Assembly (NCBI GenBank): GCA_030549335.1
Contig: JAUKPH010000017.1
Location: 14,841,501-14,905,500 of the forward strand
From: Pontederia crassipes
Taxonomy: Eukaryota; Streptophyta; Magnoliopsida; Commelinales; Pontederiaceae
Length of the DNA: 64,000 nt
Direction: 5' to 3'
The position numbers and the translations under genes are program-made. Below, piece after piece: positions 12,205 through 25,069 of the stretch. The first letter of the stretch is position 1. Each line of letters opens with the position of its first letter. Under the pieces are notes generated by a model. It was not told the origin of the DNA and did no database searches. It saw nothing but the letters and a program-made list of their open reading frames with translations.

Positions 12205-15200
12205 ATGATAGGGGCCAAGCGATCTCAAGAAGCTCTCTGTGGCCGAGCTCTGCTCGAATGTTTCCTCCATCCTCCCTCCGCCTCCCACCACCATCACCTC
12301 GCCACCGCCAGGTCCATTGCCTCCTCCGCCGCCGGCAGACGACCGACCGCCGGTTGGTTCTGCAAGATGGAGGCCATCCTCGCTGGCAAGCCACCCTCCT
12401 GCAATGCCTCCATCTCCAAGGCGCGCTCTTTTTCTTACTTCGGTGAGTGCGAAGTTCTCTGTGTATGTGCATGGGAGCGACGGCATCTTGTTTGATTAAA
12501 TACTTGACTGGATTGGACTTCATGTATGACGTATGCGTTGGTTCTAATCTTAGATGCGAGGAAAGCTAGCATCTTCAAGAAGTTTGACGTAGGCCGAGCC
12601 GGCCAAGCAGCCGTCTCTGAAGCGATCAGGAAGCACTCCACCTTACTGCGTGGCGTGGTATCCATGGGGGCATCCACAAGGGTCAGTCCTCATGGAACAT
12701 TTTCTTCTATGTTCATTTTCATTTTCTTTTTTCTGTTTTCTTAGTTTAAGCTTCAGACAAAGAACACGTTTTAGTCAGCTGGCGATATCTTGAATATTCC
12801 TATAATATATCAGTACCATTTAAAATCAATATGAATGAAGACTTCCTTCCTAGTACACCCAGTGGGGTCTGTACTGGGTCTGTTTGGGTTATTGTCTGGT
12901 GGTGTTGGAATAGCATGGTGTTGGAAGTAGTAGGTTCCATCCAAACCAATGCAGTTTCTGAAATTTTGATAGAACTAACAAGTACCTGGTTACATGATCA
13001 GATCATAATGCTGCAGTGTCTATTTCACACAAAAAGCTATGATAACACGACGATGCCTATAAATGTACGTAGTTATGCTCAGGGTTGTCGGATCCCGAAC
13101 CAGGTAGTAAGAGCTAGTAAGAGCTTATGATCTGAAAACCATCTCGATCCTACCTAGAGGATCATAGATCGGTAGGACCTTAAGAAATTAAAAGTAAATG
13201 GTAGGACCTTAGATCATAGACTGGGTTATTGTCCTAGAAAACGATCTTGATCCTACGATAATGGTACAGAACTGTTTATTTGAATAAAAAATTAAAAGTA
13301 AACATAAAAGACCTTAAGAAATTTGTCTTAACTACTACATTTTTTATCAATTCTACATATTATTTTCACTTTCGTGAACCCTAATATCTTGAAATAGTTC
13401 AACTGTAATATCTTGTATGATATACTTTTTGAAGGTTCAATATTATATATTATTTTAATATTTTTAAAAATATCATATTGTATTTCACATGATATAAAAT
13501 ATATATTAGATTTGAAAAATATGTGGATAAAATATTAATGGTTCATATTTAATTAACTGATATATAAGCATAATATTTGTGAATAAATATTTTCTTTTAA
13601 TTATTTTATATTGAAAATATTATTTTATTCATGGGGTATGATCTACGATCCTCTGATCCTCGGTCTTCGAAGCTACGAACCTACCTCGGAAAGCAATCCT
13701 GACAACTTTGGTTATGCATTTACTGTATTAATTCAATGAAGGGACTTGCATTTTATTATATGACAACTATGAGAGACCTTTGAATTTCCCTGACATTTTA
13801 TTAGAGAGGAAGAAGTGCCTGTCAATAATTTTTTTTTTTTTTAGAAGATAAAGGATGTGTGCCAGGTGCTCACATCCAATTTTTATTCATCATGAAAGCT
13901 TGTATATATTACAAAATATCTTATAACCTCGTCCACTCATTCGCCAAATTTCTAGTTGCAATTACAATGTTATCAATATAACACCTTTCTCACTTGAAAA
14001 TGCAATGATTGGGTTGTCTCCATATTGCCCATAAAGCCGCAATTGTTCTGATTCGTTGTCTTTTTTATACATATAAGTGTAAATTGTCAATAGTTAATTA
14101 TACAAGTATCATAAAATATTCCCCTTTAAAAAAAGTATCATAAAATAGGAAAAGATAGGCTAAATACAAGGCCAACAACGAACCCTCCATTTCCTGAACA
14201 TAAATTTCGCAACATCCACCACATTCCCACATTAAACAATGAACTCCTCGTTCACTTTTAAAATTATTGATGATCATTATTCATTAAACAAAAACATTTC
14301 CAGATAGCACTTACCAAATATTTATTGGTTTCCCTCAAAATGTCTTTTAACTGTTAAAACATTGTTTAAATTCATGAGTTCACAATAGAACATTAATTCA
14401 TGCTCGAGTGTCTAATTGTTAGAACAACAACAACAACAACAACAACAAAGCCTTATCCCACTAGGTGGGGTCGGCTGCATGGTTTAATCCATGTTCATGA
14501 GATTCGGCTGCATGTCTAATTGTTAGAAAAAGTCCAAATTTCATATTCAATTTAGGGTCATGAGATTGTTCTCATGAGACTAGACTGATACTTTGCTGGT
14601 ATTTCTTTTATCAGCATTCGTTTGGGCAATCTTCAAGGAAAATGTGCACCACTTCAACTCTTCTGAACTCCAGTAAGATGGAGCTGTCTGATTCAGGTCT
14701 AAAGTTGCTGGTCACAAAAGGGCCCCATGCCCAGAAAGCTGTTGGAATATGGCTTTTTGGTTGCGCTGCTTGGGTTTTCTGTTTGGTGGTTCTTGGGGGT
14801 GTTACTCGGCTCACTCGATCTGGTCTATCGATGACTGATTGGAAATTCACTGGTTCTCTACCTCCTTTCTCTCAGGATGAGTGGTTGGCTGAATTCCAGA
14901 AATACCAGCAATCCCCTGAATATAAGAGGTATAGGGATGGTTAACATCTGTTCTTGTTTAATATGGCATGCAATAGGAGCAGAAAAATGTCTTCTTTTTG
15001 CGCACAGTTGGTCCATGTTATTTCCATCTCAACAATTATCATGTCAATCTTTTTGTCGTTTTGGTAGTTTGTAAATTCAAATGATTTAACATCGATCTCT
15101 TATTCTCTTGTCACACTTCTTTCTTGATTTCTGGTAGTCATACCATTCAAAAGGTATATTATTCAATACTTTTCCATATTCGTTCTTTACTCGTTTTAGT

Positions 15201-18114
15201 AGAATACAATATGAAGTTTTCTTCTTGACTCTTTTTTTAAGATGTTGTATAGAAGATTGTATTGGATTTTTGCATATTAAGATGTTAGACTACATTATTA
15301 GTATTGCTCCTGTTCATTTTATTTCCTATACAGTCTGAACTCTTTTTTTATACGATGACATTCTTTGAGATATCATATGTGATAATGGCGTGGACTTCAT
15401 GCTCAAAATATATGGGATAGAAGTTGTTTTATCTTTGCCAGCATAGAAGAAAGGATTCTGTTTTTCCATTTTATTTCCCATACAATCTGAACTCTTTTTT
15501 ATCACCATGGCATTCCTTATCTAACTTTGAAATATCATATATGTTACTGGCATTGGAGTTCACTCTCAAAATATATGAGATGGAAGTTATTTTAACCTTG
15601 CCAGCATAGAAGAAAGGATTCTGCGTATCACAAACTCTAAAGGGGCTTCAGAAAGCACTCATTCTGCAAGACAATATCTTAGTGCCATGGTTCCTGGCCC
15701 AGTGTTCTTGTTTTTCAATCATAGGCTAATTCTAATAGTGACAATTTACATGATGTCAATTTTATTTTTATGATAAAAAAGAATACTTTGTTCAATGTGT
15801 GTCTATAGAATATAAAATAATTTATATTTATGCAGATTTTTGTTTGCTAAGTTTAACCATTCGTCCATTCAACTTTGCAGAGTAAATAGAGGAATGAGTG
15901 TTGAAGATTTCAAATTCATTTACTGGATGGAATATGCACATCGAATGTGGGGCAGGGGTTTGGGTGTTGTATTTTCTTTGCCATTTACATACTTTCTTGC
16001 AAAAGGATTTATCACTCGCCAATTAGGATTAAGGCTCTCAGCACTTTTTGCTCTTGGCGGGGGCCAGGGACTCATCGGTTGGTGGATGGTCAAAAGTGGC
16101 CTACAAGTATGATAAATCATTTATGTTTCCAAGACACATCTTTTTCTTTGAATGTGTTATGTTTTTATTGTTTTCTTCATTTATTGATTAGGAACCAGCA
16201 TCTGAATATGTCCAGCCAAGAGTTAGTCCTTACCGTTTAGCAACTCATCTTACATCTGCATTTGTTATTTATTGTGGTATTCTGTGGACGGCTTTGTCCG
16301 TGGTCATGCCACAACCACCAAGTGGAACATTTGAATGGGTCCGTGGAGCAGCAAAGGTTCGGAAATTGGCTCTTCCTGTTAGTGCATTAGTTGGGATTAC
16401 TGCTATCTCTGGTGCTTTTGTTGCAGGCAATGATGCGGTATGAGAGTTGTTGGCATTGTGTAATTTATAATTTATCAGGCTGCTCATTTTCCTCCATAGC
16501 AAGTGTAACCTCTTTTGACTTCTTTAGGGCCACGCATACAATACGTTTCCAAAAATGGGTGACACGTGGATTCCTGAAGGCATTCTTGAGATGGATCCGC
16601 TCATACGAAACTTTTTTGAGAATACGCCTACCGTTCAGGTATATCTACTGCATATGATGTCATGATAAATCATCTTTGGTATCCATTACATATTGATGAA
16701 CTAACAATTAAGTCAATTGCCAACCTGATTCTATTGCAGTTCAATCATCGTGTCCTTGCAACAGCATCACTGATATCTGTTGGTGGCTTGTGGTTAGCTG
16801 CAAGAAAGCTGGATATGCATCCTGCAGTGCGGTCTTTAATAGGAAGTACTTTGGGAATGTCAACACTTCAGGTAATTGCATGAACTCACATTTGTGTATG
16901 CTTCACGCCCTTAGTTTGTCTTTTTATGTAGTTTCAATTTGGAATGCTAAGGGCATGTTTGCTTTTACCATTTTCCATTATCTTAGGAAATGAACCTAGA
17001 AAGTTTTTTGTTTTAACTATAGAAAATGTTCGATAAAATATTTTCCAAAATGTTTAGAAAATGGGAAAAAATCATTTTCATTTTCTGTGTGCAATAGCAA
17101 ATGTGGTGGCGAACTCGAAAATATGGTTTATCATAGGGGCATTTAGACTTTAGAAGTTAAAACATAAAATGTTGCCTAATTTTTAGATCCTCTCAAAAAA
17201 AAAAAATTTTAGATTTTGTAGTATTGGGCAGCAAAAAATCAAAGCCACATGTGCCAGAGAAGCCATAGCCCAATGACAGTTTGCATTGGGACGAGCTGAT
17301 CCACACACAAAGCCCAGTGCATGACTATGGGCATGGATGCTCTTGGCTGCATGCAAGGCGTGCAGTCCAATTTTAGAAAAGGAAAAAAATATAGATACAA
17401 AAAAAAACAAATGTTGGAATTTTTTAAAAACAAAAATTTTCAGAAAATGGAAAGAGAATAGAGAATATTATTTAAAATCAAACTGGCCCCAAGATTTTGT
17501 GTCTAATGTTGAATGTTCTCAATTTTTTGATAAAATAATATTATTTGGGTATTCAAAATCTGGCAATCAGTTGAATTTTTTTATGATCTCTTTTTCGTTC
17601 TAACCATGAATGAAGTTGTTGACCAACAAGAAAAAGCCATATAGCTCCCCTCAAGAAAAACTAATTGCGTCTAACCAGTTAACCACATTCAATCCTACAA
17701 TAAGTTTCAACTCAGTGGAAATGACGACAAAAACCTGAATCAAATAAAGTTTTGAACTTAGAGAATTAATTGGAGTTTGGGATTTTCACTTGTCACACTC
17801 ATTTTATTACCCTCAGCCATGTGACTATAAGATCCTCTAAATGGCTATAGATACTCAAATGAGGAATTGGCTTCTTTCTTGTTTGGCCCACGTTACAAAA
17901 TGCTGAATTCATAGTTATGTTCCTCTGGTTTCAGGTTACACTGGGGATCACTACCCTACTTGCTTATGTTCCAGTTTCTCTGGCTTCAGCCCATCAAGCT
18001 GGCGCGATGTCATTGTTCACATTGTTGCTGATTCTGGTTCACTGTGTAAGGAAGCCATCGCCAGCTTTGCTCAAGTCGCTAACTTCCGTTCCAAAAAGGC
18101 AAACCCTAACTTAA
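12205..18114 (+). CDS. COX15: Heme A synthase, COX15 family (mitochondrial)
   Basis: Converts heme O to heme A in the mitochondrial inner membrane, for cytochrome c oxidase assembly. Exons: 12205..12442, 12554..12681, 14615..14928, 15881..16106, 16192..16437, 16528..16638, 16740..16871 and 17935..18114; all GT-AG and in phase, 1575 nt, 524 aa. Family signatures include AQKAVGIWLFGCAAW, GGVTRLTRSGLSMTDWK, YWMEYAHRMWGRG, ISGAFVAGNDAG and FNTFPKMGDTWIP. The four expected heme-ligand histidines are present: H247 (YAHRMW), H321 (LATHLT), H424 (NHRV) and H485 (SAHQAG). Several hydrophobic helices follow residue ~140. The start at 12205 is the first ATG after an in-frame TGA at 12193. The first ~120 residues are poorly conserved, basic and serine/alanine-rich, as expected for a transit peptide, so exons 1-2 are less certain than exons 3-8. 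Intron 2 is 1.9 kb and carries transposons. Confidence 0.93.
13080..13710. mobile_element. hAT element in COX15 intron 2, 631 bp
   Basis: The left end is cagggttgtcggatccc; the complement of the right end is caaagttgtcaggattg. The flanks are an 8-bp duplication with one mismatch: gttatgct (13072-13079) and gttatgca (13711-13718). The interior is AT-rich and non-coding with internal repeats of 'gatcctac'. The element at 22497-23076 has similar ends, so both probably belong to one non-autonomous hAT family. Confidence 0.8.
14425..14512 (-). mobile_element. 5'-truncated Au SINE in COX15 intron 2
   Basis: CAA repeats on + followed by agccttatcccactaggtgg, the complement of the Au SINE 3' end. 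It is flanked by a perfect 16-bp target duplication: 14409-14424 and 14513-14528 (tgtctaattgttagaa). Only the 3' ~88 bp are present, as expected from incomplete LINE-driven reverse transcription. It sits about 90 bp upstream of exon 3. Confidence 0.9.
15313..15623 (+). repeat. Tandem duplication in COX15 intron 3
   Basis: Copy 1 (about 15313-15460) and copy 2 (about 15461-15623) share the same order of blocks: ttattcattttatttcc-like start, tctgaactctttttt, gatatcatat, ctcaaaatatatg, and gccagcatagaagaaagg. The two copies differ by substitutions and small indels, so the duplication is not recent. Confidence 0.8.
16951..17490. mobile_element. Probable MITE in COX15 intron 7
   Basis: The left end gggcatgtttgcttttacc and the complement of the right end (ggggccagtttgatttta) are an imperfect inverted repeat. 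The interior is AT-rich with inverted blocks (agaaaatg/cattttc) and no coding potential. The flank taa on the left suggests a PIF/Harbinger-type TWA target, but the right copy is not clear. Confidence 0.5.
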
Positions 18115-18149
18115 GGGTCACCAAGTTGAGGACCATTTCCTGTTCTTTT

Positions 18150-20308
18150 CATTATTTTTGGACGCCATTGATACTTGGTATCTTAGTTCTTGCCCTCTGA
18201 TGTGTACCAAACTTTTAGCACCGACTGGTTAAAGAGGTCCGGTGGAAAATTTATCACAAATTTTGGTAATATGTTATATTAACAAGTTCTCATTTCCAAA
18301 TTCAGGTAGCCATCTGGAATAAGTGATGTCACCTAGATATCTATCTGTAGTTGCCAATTTATCAGAATAGTTTGTGTACCAAGAATTTTACCAGAATAAT
18401 TTGTACGCCATTTTATCATTCTATTTTAGTGTTGGTGTGTTTCTGATTGCATCCATTTTCATGGATTTCTTAGACTGTGAGCGTATCAATTCATCTTCAT
18501 GTCTGAGGCCAAAAAGTAACTTCCAAAACCTTAAATAATCTTTTGATCCAATGTTTCTTTTGGTGAAAACAGATTTGGTGATGATAATATCATTGAGCAA
18601 ATTAGTTTAATAGTTATTTAAAGCTATTTGTGATTTACTAAAATGTTTTATAATTAAATAGTTCGTTTGATCATGGACGAAATTTTTAATTATTTTATTA
18701 CTTCTATTGTCAAAATGGCATTACAAGAATATCCACTAGCAGGATCGTTTGACAGTATTCCCATTAGAGTTAATCAATCTTTTTTTTACCATGAATTACC
18801 ATCTTTTAAATTACTAATAGGTAAATAGTTGTACGCAGATTATAATTTAAAACATTGAAATATCTTTAAAGATTGTTTTAAAACACGTATTATTATATAT
18901 ACAAAAATAAAAAATTGGGCTCAGGCTAAAATATGAGGAATGTGGATATAAATGATAAGTTGTTCATGATCATCAAATTAATTAAACTAGTGCTATATCC
19001 CGTGCGATGTACGGATATTACAAAAATATATTATTATATAAGTTTGATATTATAATTTATAATAATGATAAAAGATAATTTATTAGCAATGTAATAAATG
19101 GGTTAGTCTATTTTGAGAATTTTTAATACTTCTACTCAATTTAAACCTACCAAGATCTTAATTTCTACTTAAATTATTTTCTAATTAAATAGTTAATTAT
19201 TTTTCAAAAGTATCATTATTTTCTTATTTATTTTATTTACAATATTGATATAGAGTCTTATCTATTCTTACAATATTTGATACAACTTCTCGTGAGTTGT
19301 CGCAAACTTAGGACATTTATCAAGACTCAAATTAAATTAAATTGAATTAATAATATATCTAGTATATGAATGATAATTTTCTTATTAAACTTTTTTCATT
19401 CGAACGTTTTACTCATTATCAATTTAATTAACTGATAATTTAGATAACTATTTAAATAGATTATCACTATTTAAATTATCGGTAATATCATATTATAGTG
19501 TTCGACAACTATTGATAATATAAGTTATGATTAAAATAGCTTAAAGAACAAATTATTAAAATACTCCTAAAAATTATTTTAAATTTTCATGACATGATAT
19601 TACAAATAAACAAAGAAAAAAATAAAAAAATGAATACAGTAAAATAAGATGAGACAAAACTGAAAGCTATTTGTAAAATAATTAAATAATAGATAAAATG
19701 AGATTGAATAATATTTATTCGTTAATAAAATATTTAAAATTAAACTTTTTTATTGATGGGACATTATTGTCAAAATGCATGTAAGTGATTGTAATTTGAA
19801 AAGTCACGTCCCTTGACTGCTATCTACTTTATAGTGGGATGCTAATTAAGATTATCAGTATAATTAAAATTATCGATAATTTATCGCATCCAAATAGGTA
19901 ATGTGATGGGCTCTGAAAATTTTACATAAAATAATCGATAATTTATCTATATTATCTCATACCAAATTACCCTCTATTCCATTCATAGTCATTGCAAAAA
20001 TATAAGTATTATATAATCATGATATTATAATTTTAAGAATATTAAAATAAATTTTAACATTGAAAGTGATAAATGACTTAAACTACTTTGACACACACAT
20101 TTGTGCACACAGGCGTGCACAAAGAGACCTAATCGAATATTGTTATGTAATGATTTTTAGACAATATCGTATTTCTTTGTTTAATAAAACGAATCCTAAT
20201 TTTAATCAAATTAACATACACACAAATATATATATATATATATATATACCTAAATCTTGTTATGTAATAATTTTTAATAAATATTATATTTCTTTATTTA
20301 ATAAAAAG
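18150..20308. other. AT-rich intergenic DNA with Harbinger-end-like sequence
   Basis: No gene is supported. The stretch 19410-19590 resembles 51330-51490, the inner side of a decayed Harbinger transposon end: shared blocks include gataatttaga, attatagtgt, taatataag and actaaaatacccct-like text. It is probably a MITE or end fragment of that family. Near 18990 a palindromic cccgtgcgatgtacgg motif follows actagt, a motif often seen at ends of plant repeats. Confidence 0.4.
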
Positions 20309-20616
20309 TAGGGGTGAAAGTAGTTCATGTCAGGTGATTTTTTCAATGAAATTCAGAGGAAAAAAATACCCATCCTAGATTATCACAATTTTTTTTTGGA
20401 TCGAGGATCTACTTTAAAATAATATATTTTAAAAAATTATAAACATTAAATATAACACATAGATGTTTTAAAAATAGAACTTAACTCTAAGTTTAATATT
20501 TAATGTAAATAAACCAAAATAACATATTATTACAATATAATTAAAACTATTCTAGTTAATTTTCTCCAAACTTTCTTAAAATAAATTAACAATTTAATTA
20601 TATTCAAGTTCAATTG
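20309..20616. mobile_element. Partial copy of the adjacent hAT family
   Basis: It starts taggggtgaaagtagttc, nearly the same as the left end of the element at 20625, but no matching right end or target duplication is seen. I take it as a truncated or rearranged copy of the same family. Confidence 0.45.
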
Positions 20617-20624
20617 TGTGATAA

Positions 20625-21118
20625 TAGGGGTGAAAGTAGTTTGCGTCGGGTTGGATTTTCAATCCGAAAAAATCAGTCGCTACTTAATTTTATAAATCAT
20701 CCTAAAACTATTTAAAAATAAAAAACACCCGACTTTTATATAATTATATTTTACAAATATATATAATAAATTAAAATTAGTATAAAATATTTAATTTTAG
20801 ATGAAATATAAAATATACTACTAAAATTTTAAAGTTATTAAATTAGAGTTCGATAATATGATAGAAAAGTATGAAATTTTATACAAAACATATTATATCT
20901 ATAATAAAATAATTGATAACATATGAATTAATAATATAAATAAATAATCATAAATAAAAAAAGACTTTGCGGACCTACAAATTTTTTTAGTGGGTGGATT
21001 TTAATTTATTAAAAACCACCTTAAATCTTATTCGAACTCCTAATTTATAACTTTTTTATTCATTTTTTTTCTAATCGAGTAGATTTTTCGAGTTGATAGT
21101 GTTTTTCTTACACCCGTA
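20625..21118. mobile_element. hAT element A, 494 bp
   Basis: The left end is taggggtgaaagtag; the complement of the right end is tacgggtgtaagaaaaac. A perfect 8-bp target duplication tgtgataa flanks it at 20617-20624 and 21119-21126. The interior is AT-rich and non-coding. Its right target copy overlaps the left target copy of element B, so B inserted at the edge of A. Confidence 0.85.
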
Positions 21119-21127
21119 TGTGATAAT

Positions 21128-21683
21128 TAGGGGTGTTCACCGGGTCGGGTCGACCCGGTGAACCCGAAAATCCGACCCGACCCGACCCGACCCGATCACG
21201 ACCCGACCAAGGGTCGGGTCGGGTTCGGGTTGGAATTTTCCAACCCGAGTTGACCCGACCCGACCCGACGACCCGATTTTTTCTTTTTTTTTTTCTTTTT
21301 TTTTATTTTTTAGTTAAATGTATAGTTTATATCATTTAAAATCTAAAAAATATGAAATAAATTATTTTAAATGTAGAAAAGTATGTAGATATTTTAAAAA
21401 ATATTTTTGTTATTTAAAAATACCTTATTTTGTATTAAAAAAATAAAATAATAAATACTTTTTATATTAAAAAATAAACGGAAAAAATAAAAAAAAAAGA
21501 AAAAGGGTGGTCTGGTAACCCGACCACCCGACCCGACCCGACCCGGCCCGGCCCGGATCGGGTCGGTTCGGGTCTCAGCCCAAAAAGGGCAGAGACCCGA
21601 CCCGATCCGACCCGGCCAACTTTGGCCGGGTCGGGTCGGGTTTGTTCACGGGTCGGGTCAAACCCGACCCATGAACACCCCTA
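21128..21683. mobile_element. hAT element B, 556 bp
   Basis: The ends are taggggtgttcaccggg and (complement of the right) taggggtgttcatgggtc. A perfect 8-bp target duplication gtgataat is at 21120-21127 and 21684-21691. Long subterminal runs of gggtcgggt/cccgaccc repeats on both sides can pair with each other; the centre is AT-rich. There is no transposase, so it is a non-autonomous copy. Confidence 0.92.
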
Positions 21684-21691
21684 GTGATAAT

Positions 21692-22496
21692 AAGCAATTA
21701 TACCTAATCTAATAAATATGAGTAAAAGAAAAGGTAAAAGTATAAAATATTATTTAAAAACTGAAGTAATAATTTTGTTATACTAATTTTGAAAAGATAT
21801 TTCGTTCGGTTTGGGCCCTTCGATTTATGTAAGAATCCATAATTTAAATGAGTGATTTTATTTATACCGAAAGATTGACCTAAGTTTAGTCACGGTCCAT
21901 ATTTTAAATATTTTTTCAGATTAATATTTAAGCTTCAGTTAGGGTTTTTCGGTGGTTAAGTTTTAATTACACCCCTATTAAAAGAATCATATTTTTAATA
22001 TGCTTTTAAATTTAATTTCCTTTTATTCTTATTCTCACAAATTTCTTAGACAAACAAAGAATCCTATATTTCATCATATTAAAATTATACCTAATAGTTA
22101 TATATAGAAAAATAATATATATAATCTGACTTTTCAAAAAACAAAAATATCTTGTAATAAAATTTTCTTATAGAATTTTGTTTAAGTTTGCAAATAGGAA
22201 AATAAAATAACAATTATGAATTATTTCGTTTTCCCAATTTAAACTTAACAAAATTCATAATTTACTCAAATTAATTTTATATATTTTGACATGGAATACA
22301 ATTTAAATTTTTTATATATTATTGTGTTAGATAACAATTTTTTTAAGATTTTGAATTTTAAAAAATCATAAAATGAAGAAAAGGAAATATCAAAACTCAC
22401 ACTTCAACTTAAATCAAATTTGTTTCATATAAATTTAATTTAATTAATTTTCAGTTATGTCTTAATTTCTTTTCTTGATCCAATCATACTACAAAT
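21692..22496. other. AT-rich intergenic stretch
   Basis: No gene or clear element recognised. Similar AT-rich phrases recur after 23090 (cttttattcttat, caaattaattttatat, ttttcagttatgt / ttttccagttcc), suggesting an old duplicated or repeated sequence. Confidence 0.35.
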
Positions 22497-23076
22497 CAAT
22501 ATTATAAGATCCGGTCCGGCTATCGACCCGGATTGATCAACGGGTCAGGTCGAATCGATTGGACTAGATCGAACCGGATGGTCGGATCGGATAATATAAA
22601 TTAATAAAAGAAAAAAATAAGTTAAAGAGTTTATTAAAACCTTGTTAATATATAATATCTTATTTAACAAAAATATAAAATATAGTATAATAAAGTAAAT
22701 TAAAATAATTCAGATTAAATAATATAATAAAGTAACATAAATTAAGTCATCAACATAAATAAAAAATTCTTGTGATGTAATTATAAATAAAAATAGTGAA
22801 AAATTTTATATATGTGACAAGAGGACATTAAAATATAAATTTTAAGAAATATATATATATATATATGTCTAAATGTTTAATAATTTTTTTATTTTTTTTT
22901 CCATTTCAATAATTGACCCGGACGGATCGGTTAAACCCATCAGGTCGGCCGGTTGAACTCGGATTTTGATCGATTTTGACTAGGTCAAAGCATGTCAAAT
23001 CCTCTCCCGGATTTCAATCGACCCACGGGCCATTTTAGGCTCCGGACACTGGGCCGGGCCGGGTCTGACAACGTTG
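22497..23076. mobile_element. hAT element, 580 bp
   Basis: The left end is caatattataagatccgg; the complement of the right end is caacgttgtcagacccgg. The flanks are ctacaaat (22489-22496) and ctacaact (23077-23084), an 8-bp duplication with one mismatch. GC-rich subterminal regions (ccggtccggc, gggccgggccggg) surround an AT-rich centre. The right end resembles that of the element in COX15 intron 2. Confidence 0.75.
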
Positions 23077-23084
23077 CTACAACT

Positions 23085-25068
23085 TGTACTTCTACTCAAA
23101 TTAATTTTATTTTTATATTTAATTTTAATTACTTTTCAGTTCCTCGTATATTATGAGTTGATTTAATCATTTGATTTAATTATTTTCCAGTTCCTCGTAT
23201 ATTATGAGTAGGTTTAATCATTTAATTTTAATTATTTTCCAGTTCCACAAATATTATGAGTAGATTTCATCATTTTAAAAATTCTACTCCTAACCAAATA
23301 AATGTGCCTTTGGATTCAGTCTTCTTTTATTCTTATGCTCATAAATAGTTTAGTCAAGCAAAGAATTCTACATCTAATCATATTCGATTTATCTTTAAAT
23401 TTAATCTTCCTTTTACCTAATATTTATATATAAAAAACAATATATAATTTATATTTTTTTAAAAAAAACAAAAGTATCTTTTAAAAAAGTTTGTTATCCA
23501 ATTTTGTTTAATTTTTACAAATAGAAAATAAATAGTTTGATTCTGGATTATTTCTTTTTTCCCAATTTAAACTTACCAAGACTCCTACTACTCAAATTAA
23601 TTTATATAATTTTACATGGAATCCTGTTCAGTTTGAACGTATATTGTTATGTTAGATAACAAACTGTTATTATTAATATTTTAAATTTAATTTAAAAACT
23701 ATAAAATCAATAAATAAAATAAAAAAGGTCAAAACTCACACTTTTACTTAAATCAAATTTATTTCTTCTAAAATTGATCTATTTTTTCCAGTTGTGTTTT
23801 AAATTCTTTTCTTTATTTAATTATACTACAAATCCTACTCCTATTCAAATTAAATTTAATTTTTATATATTAAATTCCATTTATTTTTCAGTTCCACGTA
23901 TATTATGAGCATATTTAATCATCTAGAAAATTGTACTTCTAAGCAAATTAGATTTAGTATCATGATGACACGTGTTATTTAATAATAAAAAATTTAATAA
24001 TTAAATTAATTACAGTTCTAATTTATTCTAAATTCTGATTCTAATATTTAAATAATATATTTCAAATCCTATTCCTAATATATACAACACGTATCAATAC
24101 CATATTATAAGTTCCCATATTATTATATTTTTAGATTTCAATCCAAATCCTAATCTATATAATATTAGAGCAAATACCACCCATCAGTGCCTTGGGTTTA
24201 TTATCCTATAATGAATTCTAATCGAACTCAAATAAAATCATTAGGAGACCTAATCAATCTACATTTAAATATGATAAATAATTTTTATGCAAGGTAATAA
24301 TAAATATTAAATATTAGGATTATGAATTGAAAAATAGGGGTACGACATGACGCACAAAATTAATAATATATATATAGTCAATTTTGTATTAAGATGCGTA
24401 TTAAATATAGTTTAAAATAATTTTATATTTGATTTTTTTTCATATAAGCAGTTATTAAATCTTATTACTTTTAAAATAGGATTCCTTTTTATGATACAAC
24501 ATTGTAACCATACGTATTAGTTAAGTTATCTGTTGAGATTATAGTAAAAACTAAAATCAATAATTCTAATCAAATTCAAATAACACAAAATAATTATTTA
24601 CAGAATTTATCAATAAATTGTCAAATAAGAATCGTAATGAAACTGAAATAAGAAAACAATGATACTACCAATTAAATAACAATAGTAGTTATTATAGTTT
24701 TCGAATTTTAATAAACGTAACTGTAATCAAACTCAAATATGTCAGCATGTATATGTGATTGCCTCAAATATCTTAATCGTAATCGATCTAAATAGATAGG
24801 ATAACAAGCTTTATATATCTAACATATTATTAAATATATTAGGATTATTGATTTAAATTTTATTACATGTTACGCCCTGTATATATTAGGGATATGATTT
24901 AAAATACATTATTTAAATATTAGGATTAGAATTTGAAATAAATTACTACTATTATTATTATTATTATTAGATGACACATGTCACCATATTATAATGCCAC
25001 TTGTCACATTCTCATGTATTTATCTCTCCTTGCATATATAATATTAATATTGGACGTGGTGTAACACT
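23085..25068. other. AT-rich intergenic stretch with short direct repeats
   Basis: Around 23130-23290 a ~62-bp unit containing ttttcagttcc and tattatgagt occurs about three times in tandem, and again near 23880. No gene or RNA gene recognised. Confidence 0.5.
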
Positions 25069-25069
25069 T

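Noticed and set aside
11949-12523. Several overlapping open frames on the minus strand (up to 172 codons)
   Set aside because: They overlap COX15 exon 1 and its GC-rich leader antisense, show no domain, and are explained by low stop-codon density.
20225-20248. Short AT dinucleotide runs (also 22850-22868, 33560-33580, 42530-42545)
   Set aside because: Ordinary short simple repeats, too short to merit separate entries.
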